Origin: Phyto melanocephala
Lineage: Eukaryota; Arthropoda; Insecta; Diptera; Rhinophoridae
Assembly (NCBI GenBank): GCA_941918925.1
Contig: OW799235.1
Span: 19,166,701-19,230,700, forward strand
DNA: 64,000 bases
Direction: 5' to 3'
In this document: positions 48,492-58,515 of the stretch, piece after piece
Layout of the letters: every line of letters begins with the position of its first letter
Position numbering within the stretch: position 1 is the first letter of the stretch
The notes under the pieces: generated by a model
Seen by the model: only the letters and a program-made list of their open reading frames with translations
Told to the model about the DNA's origin: nothing
Database searches by the model: none
Program-made: the position numbers and the translations under genes

Positions 48492-49500
48492 GGTTCGACA
48501 AAACTTAATAAATTTTACTATTTTTTATATTCAAAATTTCTTTTTTTTTCTTTTTCAAATTGACTTAATTCTCCTAGTTTGTTACAAAAATTTAAAACCA
48601 GTAAATAGAATTTACTAAATAAATTAAAGATATTATTTTAATTTTGTAAAAGCTTGAATTACTAAATTTATAAAACGTTTTTAAACAGTAATTTCTTTCT
48701 GTGTACTTGAAGTTGTTCAAGAGCACCACTTGCAGATTGATAGAAAATTTCTGTAACGAAACAATGATTCATGTAATTGTGTTGTAATACGGCTTATGTA
48801 ATTAAGATTGTAGAATTAAAAGCTTTAGCGCCCAAACGGGTCCCAATGTAATAGTAGCGGTACTTGTATACTCCTACAATCAAAGGTACTAGTGCTTTTT
48901 CAAGCACAGTCAATACTTACAGGATCACTAAGATAGGACAGTTGAGTGATTTTTTTACTAGTATTTATAATACTAGTTAGATACTAGTCACATTTCCTGC
49001 AGGGCATATTGTCAAATTTTTGGTTTCTACTTATAATTCATACAAAGCTACTTAACGCATGATTTATATTATTGTTTTTAATTGCCATTCTTTTTTCAAC
49101 AATGTATGTAATCAACCCACATCAATATTTATTTGAGAGACAAAACATTTAAAGCTAAACAATAGCATTATGTAAATCATTTAAAACTACAAACTGAAAA
49201 TACCAACAACAAAAAATAATGTTTGTTTGAGTCATTTTATGGACAAACAAATCATAATTTAAAAATCTTAAGAAAATTATTTTTTTTGTATAAATGAAAA
49301 CAACCTTAAAAAGTGTACGACAAGTTCAACGACAATCAATCATAGTTTGGCACAGACAACTTTTTAAAAGAGTTCGATAGAACCAGGGCTGTAATAGAAT
49401 GAAAAAAAAGGGATAACAGCATTTATAAGCAATCGATAAAAATATTTTATTAAAAATAGAAATTTCACAATATTAAAAAACCTGAGAGTGCGTTAAAATT
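48492..49500. other. AT-rich DNA, no gene seen
   Basis: No coding frame. TTTCTTTCTGTGTAC at 48690-48704 resembles the end of an ACACAG-type element but its partner was not located. Confidence 0.3.
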
Positions 49501-49504
49501 TTTT

Positions 49505-50170
49505 TTATATAATACCCGGCAAACATTGTTTTGTCATATAAATTATTTCTAGGTAATACTTTTTACATTAAAAAAAAACGTAAACCTTATGTGTTGTACG
49601 GCATGCAGATGTATCTTAGTTTAAAATTTCATCGAAATTGTTACGTTATTTAGATGAGGCATAAATTGTCCCTTGGTGTGAGTCACCCTAAATATTAAGG
49701 AGTATGAAAAATAGATGTTAAGTTTTAAATGTTTATTTCTATATTGGCTGGATTAAAAATTGTGTACAATTTGAAGAAAAATACTAAAAACTCTATCGAT
49801 GCAAGTACCTATTAAAAAAAGTGGGCGTTAAAGTAGGCGTGGTAAAAAAATTAACCTATTAATAATATTATGTGAAAATTTCAAGATGATCGGTCTAGCA
49901 GTCTAGCCTACCTGAGGGGGCGTAAAAAAGGCGTGGCCTTGAGGGGTATGAAAGATAGATGTTGACCGATTTTCGGACCTGCCCGATATGCACATAAAAT
50001 TTCTTGAAAATCGATCGAGCCATTTTGGATGACATTAATCACAAACACCACGACACGAGTTTTTTTGTCGAACGTCGAAAAATTCGAAATATTTTCATGA
50101 CAAATTCTTTAAACCAATTAATTAGCTTTTATCAAAACCTTTTATATGAAAAAAATAAAATTCTGTTAAT
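49505..50170 (-). repeat. Old repeat with GTGGGCG/GGCGTGG blocks, possible Helitron relic
   Basis: AATACCCGGCAAACATTG at 49512 resembles the reversed 3' end of dipteran Helitron-like repeats, but no CTAG is preserved. Inside, AAAAGTGGGCGTTAAAGTAGGCGTGG (about 49818-49843) is followed by GGGGGCGTAAAAAAGGCGTGG, with near-repeated GGTATGAAAGATAGATGTT and GAGTATGAAAAATAGATGTT. Non-coding. Confidence 0.35.
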
Positions 50171-50582
50171 AATATATTTGTTTTAAAAATGTTTGTTTTA
50201 ATTTCAATTCTTGTTTTAGGAATTAAATAAGATTTTTATAATAAATTTTTTTAATTAATTAATTTTAATTAATCAGCAATTCTTAAACGAATTTTGATTT
50301 ACAAATATAAAAAACCAAAAACAAATTAAAAATCCTCAAAATTACTACAAACTTTATTTGAACTATATAGAACAAAATAATAATTATTTTTAATAAGTAT
50401 TTTTGCTCTGTTTTTCATGGCTTTTTTGCATATTGAATACAATAGGTAACGAGGCTTGCCACTAAAGTGTTGTGTAGCACAAATTTAATGTCATATATGT
50501 CTAAAACAAAAAACAATAAGAGCAAACGATTATACAGGTCGACAGATCTCGAGCTGTTTCCCTAAAAGTCAGTCTCATCTTA

Positions 50583-51272
50583 TTATACCCTTCACCTGTG
50601 GTGCACAAGGGTATATATAGCTTTGTCATTCCGTTTGTAATTTCTACAATTTTCATTTCCAACCCCATAAAGTATATATTTTCTGAAAGCTTATGAATAG
50701 AGGAGTCGATTAAGCCCTGACAGTCTGTCCGTCTGTCCGTCTATCCGTCTGTCCGTCTGTCCGTCTGCCCGTCTGTCCGTGTGTTGGTTGAAATCAACTT
50801 TTAGAAGCAACTATATGCTCCTCAGATCTGTATATGGTATCAATCTCTTGGAAATATCCAGGAATGAATCGCTATTGAAATTCAGCACAATCGCCCCATA
50901 ACTTTCTGAGATATGAGCAAAAAACCACGACCACCTCGTTTTTTTCACAATTACAACAACAACATACATACATACATACATGTAAAAAACATACCAAACA
51001 AAAAAAATTTTTAAAAAAATTAAAAAAAAAATTTTAAAAAAATTTAAAAAAAATATAAAAAAAAATTATAAAATATAAATAATATATTAAATAAAATAAA
51101 ATAAAATTTTTTGGGCTCAGCTGGGATTCGATGCCACATTTATTCTAACGTGTACGTATGCACGTATTTTATATGGGATGAATGGTGATACAAACAATTG
51201 TTATTGCATGACTACACGTTGTGAAGGGTATATAAGATTCGGCACGGCCGAATATAGCACTGTTACTTGTTT
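50583..51272 (+). repeat. ATACCC...TTACTTGTTT interspersed repeat, copy 4
   Basis: ATACCCTTCACCTGTGGTGC start, GCTTTGTCATTCCG, CTTATGAATAGAGGAG, an extended (GTCTGTCC)n-like run (50722-50782), ATCGCCCCATAACTTTCTGA, CATACATACATACATG, an A/T-only block and the GGCACGGCCGAATATAGC end. Closest in its 5' part to the fragment at 33.8-34.1 kb. Confidence 0.8.
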
Positions 51273-51365
51273 TTTCTATATTGTGATTTAAAACAATTGA
51301 AAAGAATTTGCGAACGACAATATTTCTCTTAAGATGAAAAATAATAAATATAAAATTTATTCAAA

Positions 51366-52870
51366 TCTATATATATAAAAGTGAAAAACTGTGTGTGTGT
51401 GTGTGTGTGTGTGCGTGTGTGTGTGTGTGTGTGTGTTAGCTATAGACTCCGAAACTGTAAAACTGATCGGACTCAAACTTTGGTAAGTTGTTGTACACAT
51501 ACCAGGGAGTGTTTATGGGTGAAAAAAAGTGGGCGGAGCCACGCCCATAAAAAATTACTTATCAGTTTTAGCTACTTGCACTTGACCGATTTTTCTGAAA
51601 CTTTGCACACATATCGAGCTCTGATGACTAAATAATTTCGTGATAAAAAAGGTGGGCGGGGCCACGCCCATAAAAAATTTTTAATTTTGAGGTACTTGCA
51701 ATGGACGGATTTTACTGAAACTTTGCACACATATTGGCCTGTCATGACTTTATAATTTCGTGATTAGAAAAGTGGGCAGGGCCACGCCCATAAAAAAAAA
51801 GTTATAAGTTTGAGGTACTTGCACTGGACCGATTTTTCCAAAACTTTGCACACATACTAAGCTGTCATGACTTTATAATTTCGTGATTAGAAAAGTGGGC
51901 AGTGCCACGCCCATAAAAAAAAGTTATCATTTTGAGGTATTTGCACTCGACCGATTTTTCTGAAACTTTGCACACATATTGAGCTGTCATGACTTTATAA
52001 TTTCGTGATTGAAAAAGTGGGCGGGGCCACGCCCATAAAAAATTAGTTATCAGATTTAGCTACTTGCACTGGACCGAATTTTCTGAAACTTTGCAAACAT
52101 ACTGAGCTGTCATGACTTTACACTTCCGTCATTAGAAAAGTGGGCAGTGTCACGCCCATTAAAAAAAAGGTATCATTTTGAGGTACTTTCACTGGACCGA
52201 TTTTTTTGAAACTTTGCACACATATTGAGTTGTCATGACTATACAGTTTCGTATTTAGAAAAGTGGGCAGCGCCACGCCCATTAAAAAAGGTATCAGTTT
52301 TAGCTACTTGCACTTGACCGATTTTTCTGAAACTTTGCACACATATCGAGCTGTCATGACTAAAAAATTTCGTGATAAGAAAAGTGGGCGGGGCCACGCC
52401 CCTAAAAAAGTTTAAATTTTGAGGTACTTGCACTGGACCGATTTTTCTGAAACTTTGCACACATATCGAGCTATCATGACTAAATAATTTCGTGATTAGA
52501 AAAGTGGGCAGTGCCACGCCCATAAAAAAAGGTATCATTTTGAGGTACTTGCACTGGACCGATTATTCTGAAACTTTGCACACGTATTGGACTGTTATGA
52601 CTTTACAATTTCATGATTAGAAAAGTGGGCAGGGCCACGCCCATTAAAACAATTATAATTTTGAGGTACTTGCACTGGACCGATTCTTCTGAAACTTTGC
52701 ACACATATTGAGCTGTTATGACTTTACAATTTCGTTCTTAGAAAAGTGGGCAGGGCCACGCCCATAAAAAAAATTATAATTTTTAGGTTTCTGCACTTGA
52801 TATTCAATAAAAATTCAGAATGCATTTTAATTCATTAAGGGGCGTAGCAACGCGCGCCGGGTTTGGCTAG
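51366..52870 (+). mobile_element. Complete non-autonomous Helitron with minisatellite, copy 3
   Basis: 5' end TCTATATATATAAAAGTG after A; interrupted (GT)n run (51391-51434); constant head TTAGCTATAGACTCCGAAAC; about ten units of roughly 120 bp from about 51528 to 52760; 3' end GGCGTAGCAACGCGCGCCGG-GTTTGGCTAG. Each unit holds a palindromic GC core (TGGGCGGGGCCACGCCCA), a TACTTGCACTGGACCGATTT block and TTTGCACACATATCGAGC. No Rep/helicase is encoded. Confidence 0.85.
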
Positions 52871-52890
52871 TCTATATCTATAAAAGTGAA

Positions 52891-52975
<85 letters not shown>

Positions 52976-53921
52976 GCTATAGACTCCGAAACTGTAAAAC
53001 CGATCGGGCTCAAACTTTGGTAAGTTGTTGTACACATACCAGGGAGTGTTTATGGGTGAAAAAAGTGGGCGGGGCCACGCCCATAAAAAATTAGTTATCA
53101 GTTTTAGCTACTTGCACTTGACCGATTTTTCTGAAACTTTGCACACATATCGAGCTGTCATGACTAAAAAATTTTGTGATAAGAAAAGTGGGCGGGGCCA
53201 CGCCCATAAAAAATTTTTAATTTTGAGGTACTTGCAATGGACGGATTTTACTGAAACTTTGCACACATATTGGGCTGTCATGACTTTATAATTTCGTGAT
53301 TAGAAAAGTGGGCAGGGCCACGCCCATAAAAAAAAAGTTATAAGTTTGAGGTACTTGCACTGGACCGATTTTTCTAAAACTTTGCACACATATTAAGCTG
53401 TTATGACTTTACAATTTCATGATTAGAAAAGTGGGCAGTGCCACGCCCATTCAAAAAAAGGTATCATTTTGAGGTACTTGCACTGGACCGATTTTTCTGA
53501 AACTTTGCACACATATTGAGTTATCATGACTATATAGTTTTGTATTTAGAAAAGTGGGCAGTGCCATGCCCATAAAAAAAGGTATCATTTCGAGGTACTT
53601 ACACTGGACCGATTTTTCTGAAACTGTGCACACATATTGAGCTGTCATGACTATATAATTTCGTGATTAGAAAAGTGGGCAGTGCTAGGCCCATTATAAA
53701 AGTTATAATTTTAAGATACTTTCACTGGACAAACTTTTCTGAAACTTTGCACACTTATTGAGCTGTCATTACTATACAGTTTCGTAATTAGAAAAGTGGG
53801 CAGTGCCACGCTCATAAAGAAAAAGTTATAGTTTTTAGCTTTGCACTTGATATTTGATTAAAATTTAGAATGCGATTAAAATTCATGAAGGGGCGTAGCA
53901 ACGCGCGCCGGGATTTTCTAG
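52871..53921 (+). mobile_element. Complete non-autonomous Helitron with minisatellite, copy 4
   Basis: Starts TCTATATCTATAAAAGTG directly after the terminal CTAG of copy 3, with no bases between. A pure (GT)n run (52895-52972), the same head, about six to seven 120-bp units and the 3' end CGCGCGCCGGGATTTTCTAG before T. Its first two or three units are closer to those of copy 3 than to its own later units. Confidence 0.85.
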
Positions 53922-54850
53922 TATAAAATAAAAAATAAAAATTAAAAAACAAAATACTTTACAATATATTTTAATTAAAAAAATTAATAAAATAAATTAA
54001 ATTAAAAAAATTAATATATTTTTTTAATTTAAAAAAATATATTATATTAATTTTAATGAAAAAAAACCAAAAAAATGAAATAATAGTATTATAAAATTGT
54101 CTTAATAAAAAAAATATATATTATTAATTTTAATAAAAACAAAACAAATAAAATAATATTAATTTTAATAAAAAAAAAAACAAAGCAAATGAAAAAAAAA
54201 ATTGAAATTTTTTTAATAAAAAAATAAAACAAATATAAACAATATATTTTATTAACATTTTTTAATAAAAAAAAAAACAAATGAAAAAAATTTATTTTAT
54301 TAATTTTTTTTAATTAAAAAAATATATATTATTAATTTTAACAAAAAAACAAAGCAAATGAAAAAAATATTTTAAAATTCTTTTAATAAAAAAATATATT
54401 TTATTAATTTTAATAAAAAAAATAAAACAAATGAAATAATATTTTGAAATTTTCGTTATAATAAAAATATATATTATTAATTTTAATAAAAACAAAGCAA
54501 ATGAAAAAAAAAATTTTGAAATTTTTCAAAAAAAAAAAAATATATATTTTTTTTTAATTAAAAAAATAAAACAAATAAAAACGATATTTTTTATTAGCAT
54601 TTTTTAATAAAAAAAATATTTTATTAATATTAATAAAAAACAAATGAAAAAAATATATTTTATTAATTTTTTTTAATTAAAAAAATATATTTTATTAATT
54701 TTAACAAAAAAAAAAAAACAAAGCAAATGAAAAAAAAATATTTTAAAATTCTTTTAATAATATAAACATATTTTATTAATTTTAATTAAAAATAATAAAA
54801 CAAATAAAAAAAATATATTCTATTATTTTTTTTTAATTATACAAAATATA
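53922..54850. repeat. AT-only satellite-like array, first part
   Basis: Repeating blocks of the form TTTTTAATAAAAAAATATAT, TTATTAATTTTAATAAAAA and ACAAAGCAAATGAAAAAAA, with a loose period of about 80-100 bases. All minus-strand Phe/Ile-rich open frames here come from the repeat. The array continues after 55170. Confidence 0.8.
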
Positions 54851-54903
54851 TTTTAATTTACTAAATTATTCGGCATATGCTCCCATAATTTTTTAATAAT
54901 ATT

Positions 54904-55168
54904 TATTTGGTTGTTGGGTTTAAGCTGGTTTATATGGGATTAGAAAAATAAAATAAATTAAAATTGAAAAATTGTTGGTTGGGTTTATGAAAAAGTTTTT
55001 TATAGTTTTTTGTTTTATTTTTGAATTCTCCTTTTGTTAATGAGAGTTTAAAAATATAACTTATAAAAATTTTAAACTTTTTCAAGAATTTGGGTAAAGG
55101 TTTACTGATGATCTGGCATAAGCACCAGTGAAATGCATATAAACCAGCTTAAACCCAACAACCAAATA
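54904..55168. mobile_element. Small inverted-repeat element carrying a hammerhead ribozyme
   Basis: 54904-54936 and 55136-55168 are perfect 33-bp inverted repeats (TATTTGGTTGTTGGG...TTTATATG). The intervening about 200 bases are unlike the AT satellite that it interrupts. The right repeat forms the 3' strand of the hammerhead stem I at 55090-55158. No protein is encoded. A sequence like a diverged hammerhead core (CGGCATATGCTCCCATAA) also lies just outside the left repeat, at about 54871. Confidence 0.7.
55090..55158 (+). ncRNA. Type I hammerhead ribozyme, best candidate
   Basis: All core positions fit. CTGATGA is at 55105-55111, stem II CTGG/CCAG (55113-55116 with 55125-55128) has an 8-base loop, and GAAA is at 55130-55133. 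Stem III is AT/AT around GC (55133-55138), then A55139 as the residue before cleavage. Stem I is six perfect pairs, GGTTTA (55099-55104) with TAAACC (55140-55145). Beyond an asymmetric internal loop (AAA against AGCTTAA) it continues with six more pairs, TTGGGT (55090-55095) with ACCCAA (55153-55158). A stem I internal loop facing loop II is where natural hammerheads make their tertiary contact, and the very short stem III is typical of retroelement hammerheads that act as dimers. Cleavage predicted after 55139. Confidence 0.8.
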
Positions 55169-55169
55169 G

Positions 55170-55700
55170 ATATTATTCAAAATATATTTTATTAATTTTT
55201 ATAAAAAGAAACAAAGCAAATGAAAAAGAATATTTTAAAATTGTTTTAATAAAAAAAAATATATATTATTAATTTTAATAAAAAAAAATAAAGTAATAAT
55301 ATTTTGAAATTTTTTTAATAATAAAAATATATATTATAAATTTTAATAAAAAAACAAAACAAATGAAAAAAAATATTTTAATTTTTTTTTTAATAAAAAA
55401 AATATATAATATTAATTTTAATAAAAATAAACAAAACAAATAATACAAAATATTTTCCATTTTTTTAATAAAAAATATATTTTATTAATTTTAATACAAA
55501 AAAAAACCAAAAAAATAAAAAAAATATATTCCATTTTTTTTTATAAAAAATATATTAATAATATATTAATTAATTTTAATAAAAAAACAAAACAAAAAGA
55601 AAAAATATAATTTACAGCTTTTTTAATAAAAAATATATTTTATAAATTTTTCTTATTAAATTAAAAAAATATATTTTATTTATATTTATTTAATTTATTT
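55170..55700. repeat. AT-only satellite-like array, second part
   Basis: Continuation of the array at 53922-54850, with the same ATTAATTTTAATAAAAAAAC and AACAAATGAAAAAAA blocks. Confidence 0.75.
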
Positions 55701-55959
55701 TATTAGCCATTTTGAATGGTGATGGAATATTAATTAATTAATAAATAATAATTAATAAATAAATTGATAATATTAATTAATAAAACGTTTTTCTTTTATT
55801 AAAAAAGTTGGCGATTAAAGCTTAAATATAGAGCAAAAAATTCAATAAATTTAATATTTTTAAGATTTTTTCTCTTTGTATAAGATTTTTCAAAAATTTT
55901 TTAAATAGAACAATTTTTTTGCAAAATATTATTTATAAATTTTTAATTTTTCCTTGAAT

Positions 55960-56110
55960 AAGTAGGTTTTACCAACTTTATCCGAGTGGAATGCATTTTC
56001 GAAACCAGCTACGATTTCATCATCAGCACTGTTTGATCGCTGATTACGTGTTACTTGTAAATATCATCTATTTAAATCCCAGGTTTTTAAGTTAATTAAA
56101 TTCGGTAACT
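55960..56110 (-). repeat. Interspersed repeat carrying a hammerhead motif (best of three copies)
   Basis: Common segments with 35.6 kb and 48.1 kb are AGTGGAATGCATTTTCGAAA, ACGATTTCATCATCAGCACT and TGTAAATATCATCTATTTAA. The similarity extends about 150 bases. Non-coding; exact ends not found. Confidence 0.7.
55985..56030 (-). ncRNA. Type I hammerhead ribozyme motif (family 2)
   Basis: Minus strand: stem I AGTG (56030-56027) with CACT (55988-55985); CTGATGA (56026-56020); stem II GAAATC/GGTTTC (56018-56013 with 56006-56001) around GTAGCT; GAAA (56000-55997). Stem III AAT/ATT encloses only GC (55997-55990), then C55989 as the residue before cleavage. All conserved core bases are present; stem I is short (4 pairs, then ATC/GAT after an internal loop). 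Confidence 0.72.
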
Positions 56111-57800
56111 AATATGTTTCCTTTTTTTTCATATAATCTTACCGCAACGAGTTAGAATAAAAAAATCAATATTATTATAAATATTTCCTTTAAAAAAATT
56201 TCACTACAATTTTGTATAAAATTTTGTTTAAAAAAAAAGTCTAACTAATTTATATTTTAATTGAAAAGAATATTAAACTAATAATATTAATTTTAAAATA
56301 ACCATTTTTTAAATTTTTTTTATACATTTTTTTATCTTTTCACTCCTTTACATTGCGTGTTTTCAACGTTTCCATTCCATAAATTACTTCTCGTACAAAT
56401 CTGCAAATTCGAAACAAATCATGGTCAAGTGTGGGTTATAAAACAATGGCTACAACCAACCAACATAGACAGCAAATCCTACAACTATACAAAAAACAAA
56501 CAGCTAAGGCGGTATTTGGTCATAAATTTAAAAAATTTCTATAAAGGCGTCAACACAAAAGTCAATGTAAAGTGTGACTGGATTAAGGGGCTCCGGCGTA
56601 GTCTGTCTAGCTTTTACTTAAAGCATTTCAACTCAGACTTGCAGTCACCCGCATTTATTTGAATTATTGTTTTAAGATATAACGAATGGATTTTTTTGCA
56701 CATGTTTTTATTGTTTTTTTTTTATTTTACGCTTTCTTGACTCCAAATAGCTGTTTGTGGTTGGACATTATTAGCAGCCGATCAATATTCAAGTTTTGAA
56801 AGTCACTGCGTAAGTGTAAAGTAAAACGTTTTAAAAATGTGTTTGTGTTTTTTTGTAAAAGTTTTCTATACCTGTTTCGTTTACTTAGTCTACATTTAAA
56901 CACTACAATCCTTTTTAAATTTTGTTTTTTACTTGCCACAGACGTACGTACACCTTGTAGAGTATGATATGTCTGCTTTTAGTTGTGTTTGTTTGTGTCG
57001 TTGTTTGTTCATATCAGTGTTGAACTTTTGACCATGGCCTATTAAATGTTATTGGTATATTTGTTGTTTTAATTTACATACATTTTATTTGTTGTTGTTG
57101 TTATTACTGCTTTATACTGCAAAGAATTTTTTATTATTTTTTTTTTTTTTGGGAATTTTGGCTCAGTGCTGTTGTATGTCATTGCCGAACGTTTTATCCT
57201 CATTTTTTCTTTAATTTAAAATTGGATTAAATTGTTTATGCCATAGAAAAGATATTTTTTTAGTTATTGGCTGATAAAATTGTGTTTCTATATATGAATT
57301 TTTTATAAACATAAATATAATTAGGTTAAAAGCTTTTTGAACATTTAAATTATTATTGCAGGCATTTAAGTTTAAGTAAAATTTTAACTCAGTTTTATGC
57401 AACGAAATAAATGTGTTATAAAAATAATTTGAAAATATGCAGGGTATATTTTAGCCTTATCACCTCACAAAACCAAACATGCCTTTTTGCTTGTGTTATT
57501 ATAATTCGACGATGCGATATTTATTTGATGTCAATGTTTTTAACATTTTAACAAAAAAAAAACTAATACTTCTTTTTGGCTTTAAAAAAAATAATAATAA
57601 AAATTTTATAGTTGTGAGCTGGAAAACGATCGTTTTCAAAAGGTTTTTTGTTTTGATTTCCGATAGATTTTGAGAATCATTTGTAACTAAAGCATGATCC
57701 ATTTTGAGGTTCCCTACTTTTTTAAAGAAAAAAAAAACACAGAAAATTCAAATTTAATGTGGAATGTTCATTATCATTTAAAAGAACATTATTTTGCATA
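56111..57800. other. Unique-looking sequence, no gene supported
   Basis: 56357-56662 is open for about 100 codons and of more balanced composition, but it lacks an ATG start (it begins at GTG) and shows no domain. The minus frame at 56727-56939 also lacks an ATG. Either could belong to an untranslated exon or an unseen element. The rest is AT-rich with GTT repeats near 57090. Confidence 0.35.
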
Positions 57801-58440
57801 TATTTTTTGAAGACTATGTCTATCAAATGTTGGCCCTTGCTACGTCGCGGATGGTCCATCCGTTTAGTCTAATTTTCGATGACTCGTTTGAGCATTTCGA
57901 GTGGTAACTAGCGAATGACACGCGTGATGTTTTCCTCCAAGGCCTGAATCGAAGCGGGTTTGTCCGCATAAGCTTTAGACTTTACATATCACCACAGGAA
58001 TAAGTCTAATCGAATGATATCACACGATCTTGGTGGCCCAGTTCTTCTTGGAAAACTTTAAGAGCCCATAGAGCAAAGCGATGTCGCTTGAGAAGGTCGA
58101 CCGGCGAGTTGTTGCACAAGCTATATTTTGTACGCTTTCAATTTAAGATCTTGACGTCAGTCTGAGTTGCTGCGAATGGCACCGAATTGACTCTCAACGG
58201 TCTTCGTGTACACTCTCAGCTATGGCCGCTATATTTTCTTCACAGCATGCTGGAGGTGGTCTATTCGGTCGAATATTATCCAATAATGAATGCTGGGTTT
58301 CAAAATGGGTGATGGTGTTGCGAATAGTACGCTCAGTAGTCGGATTATGTTGACCAAAAGTTGAGCGAGGTGCACGAAACACATTCCTCACAGAACGTGA
58401 ATTTTCGTAATTTAGTTGAACGATTTGTAAACGTTGTTCA
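57790..58440 (-). pseudogene. Tc1/mariner-superfamily transposase remnant, catalytic centre deleted
   Basis: Minus strand. The N-terminal part (58440-58150) reads NVFRAPRSTFGQHNPT, RTIRNTITHF, CCEENIAAIAESV and RCHSQQLRLTSRS, which is the helix-turn-helix region of the family seen at 34.4 and 63 kb. The C-terminal part (about 58050-57880) reads CDIIRLDLFLW, YVKSKAYADKPASIQALE and HITRVI. The segment with the first two catalytic Asp residues is missing, so this copy keeps what the other two have lost (DNA-binding part) and lacks what they keep. Confidence 0.75.
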
Positions 58441-58515
58441 GGCTATAAAATATAACAAAAATTACAAATGTAATGACAAGGATATGTATACCCTTGGCAT
58501 CACAGGTAAGGGGTA
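58441..58515 (-). repeat. Terminal scrap of the ATACCC repeat
   Basis: AATGACAAGGATATGTATAC-CCTTGGCATCACAGG matches the reversed start of the interspersed repeat (compare 34049-34090). Confidence 0.5.

Noticed and set aside
52900..53291. Cys/Val runs and following open frames
   Set aside because: Translations of the (GT)n run and the Helitron minisatellite units; the same applies to frames at 39.2-40.0, 44.8-45.3 and 51.4-53.6 kb.
54089..55460. Phe/Ile-rich minus-strand frames resembling membrane proteins
   Set aside because: Produced by the A/T-only satellite; no codon structure.
56357..56662. 101-codon plus-strand frame
   Set aside because: Begins at GTG without an in-frame upstream ATG or clear splice acceptor; no recognisable domain. 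Kept only as a remark.
56727..56939. Lys/Arg-rich minus-strand frame
   Set aside because: No ATG at its start; basic composition follows from A-rich sequence.
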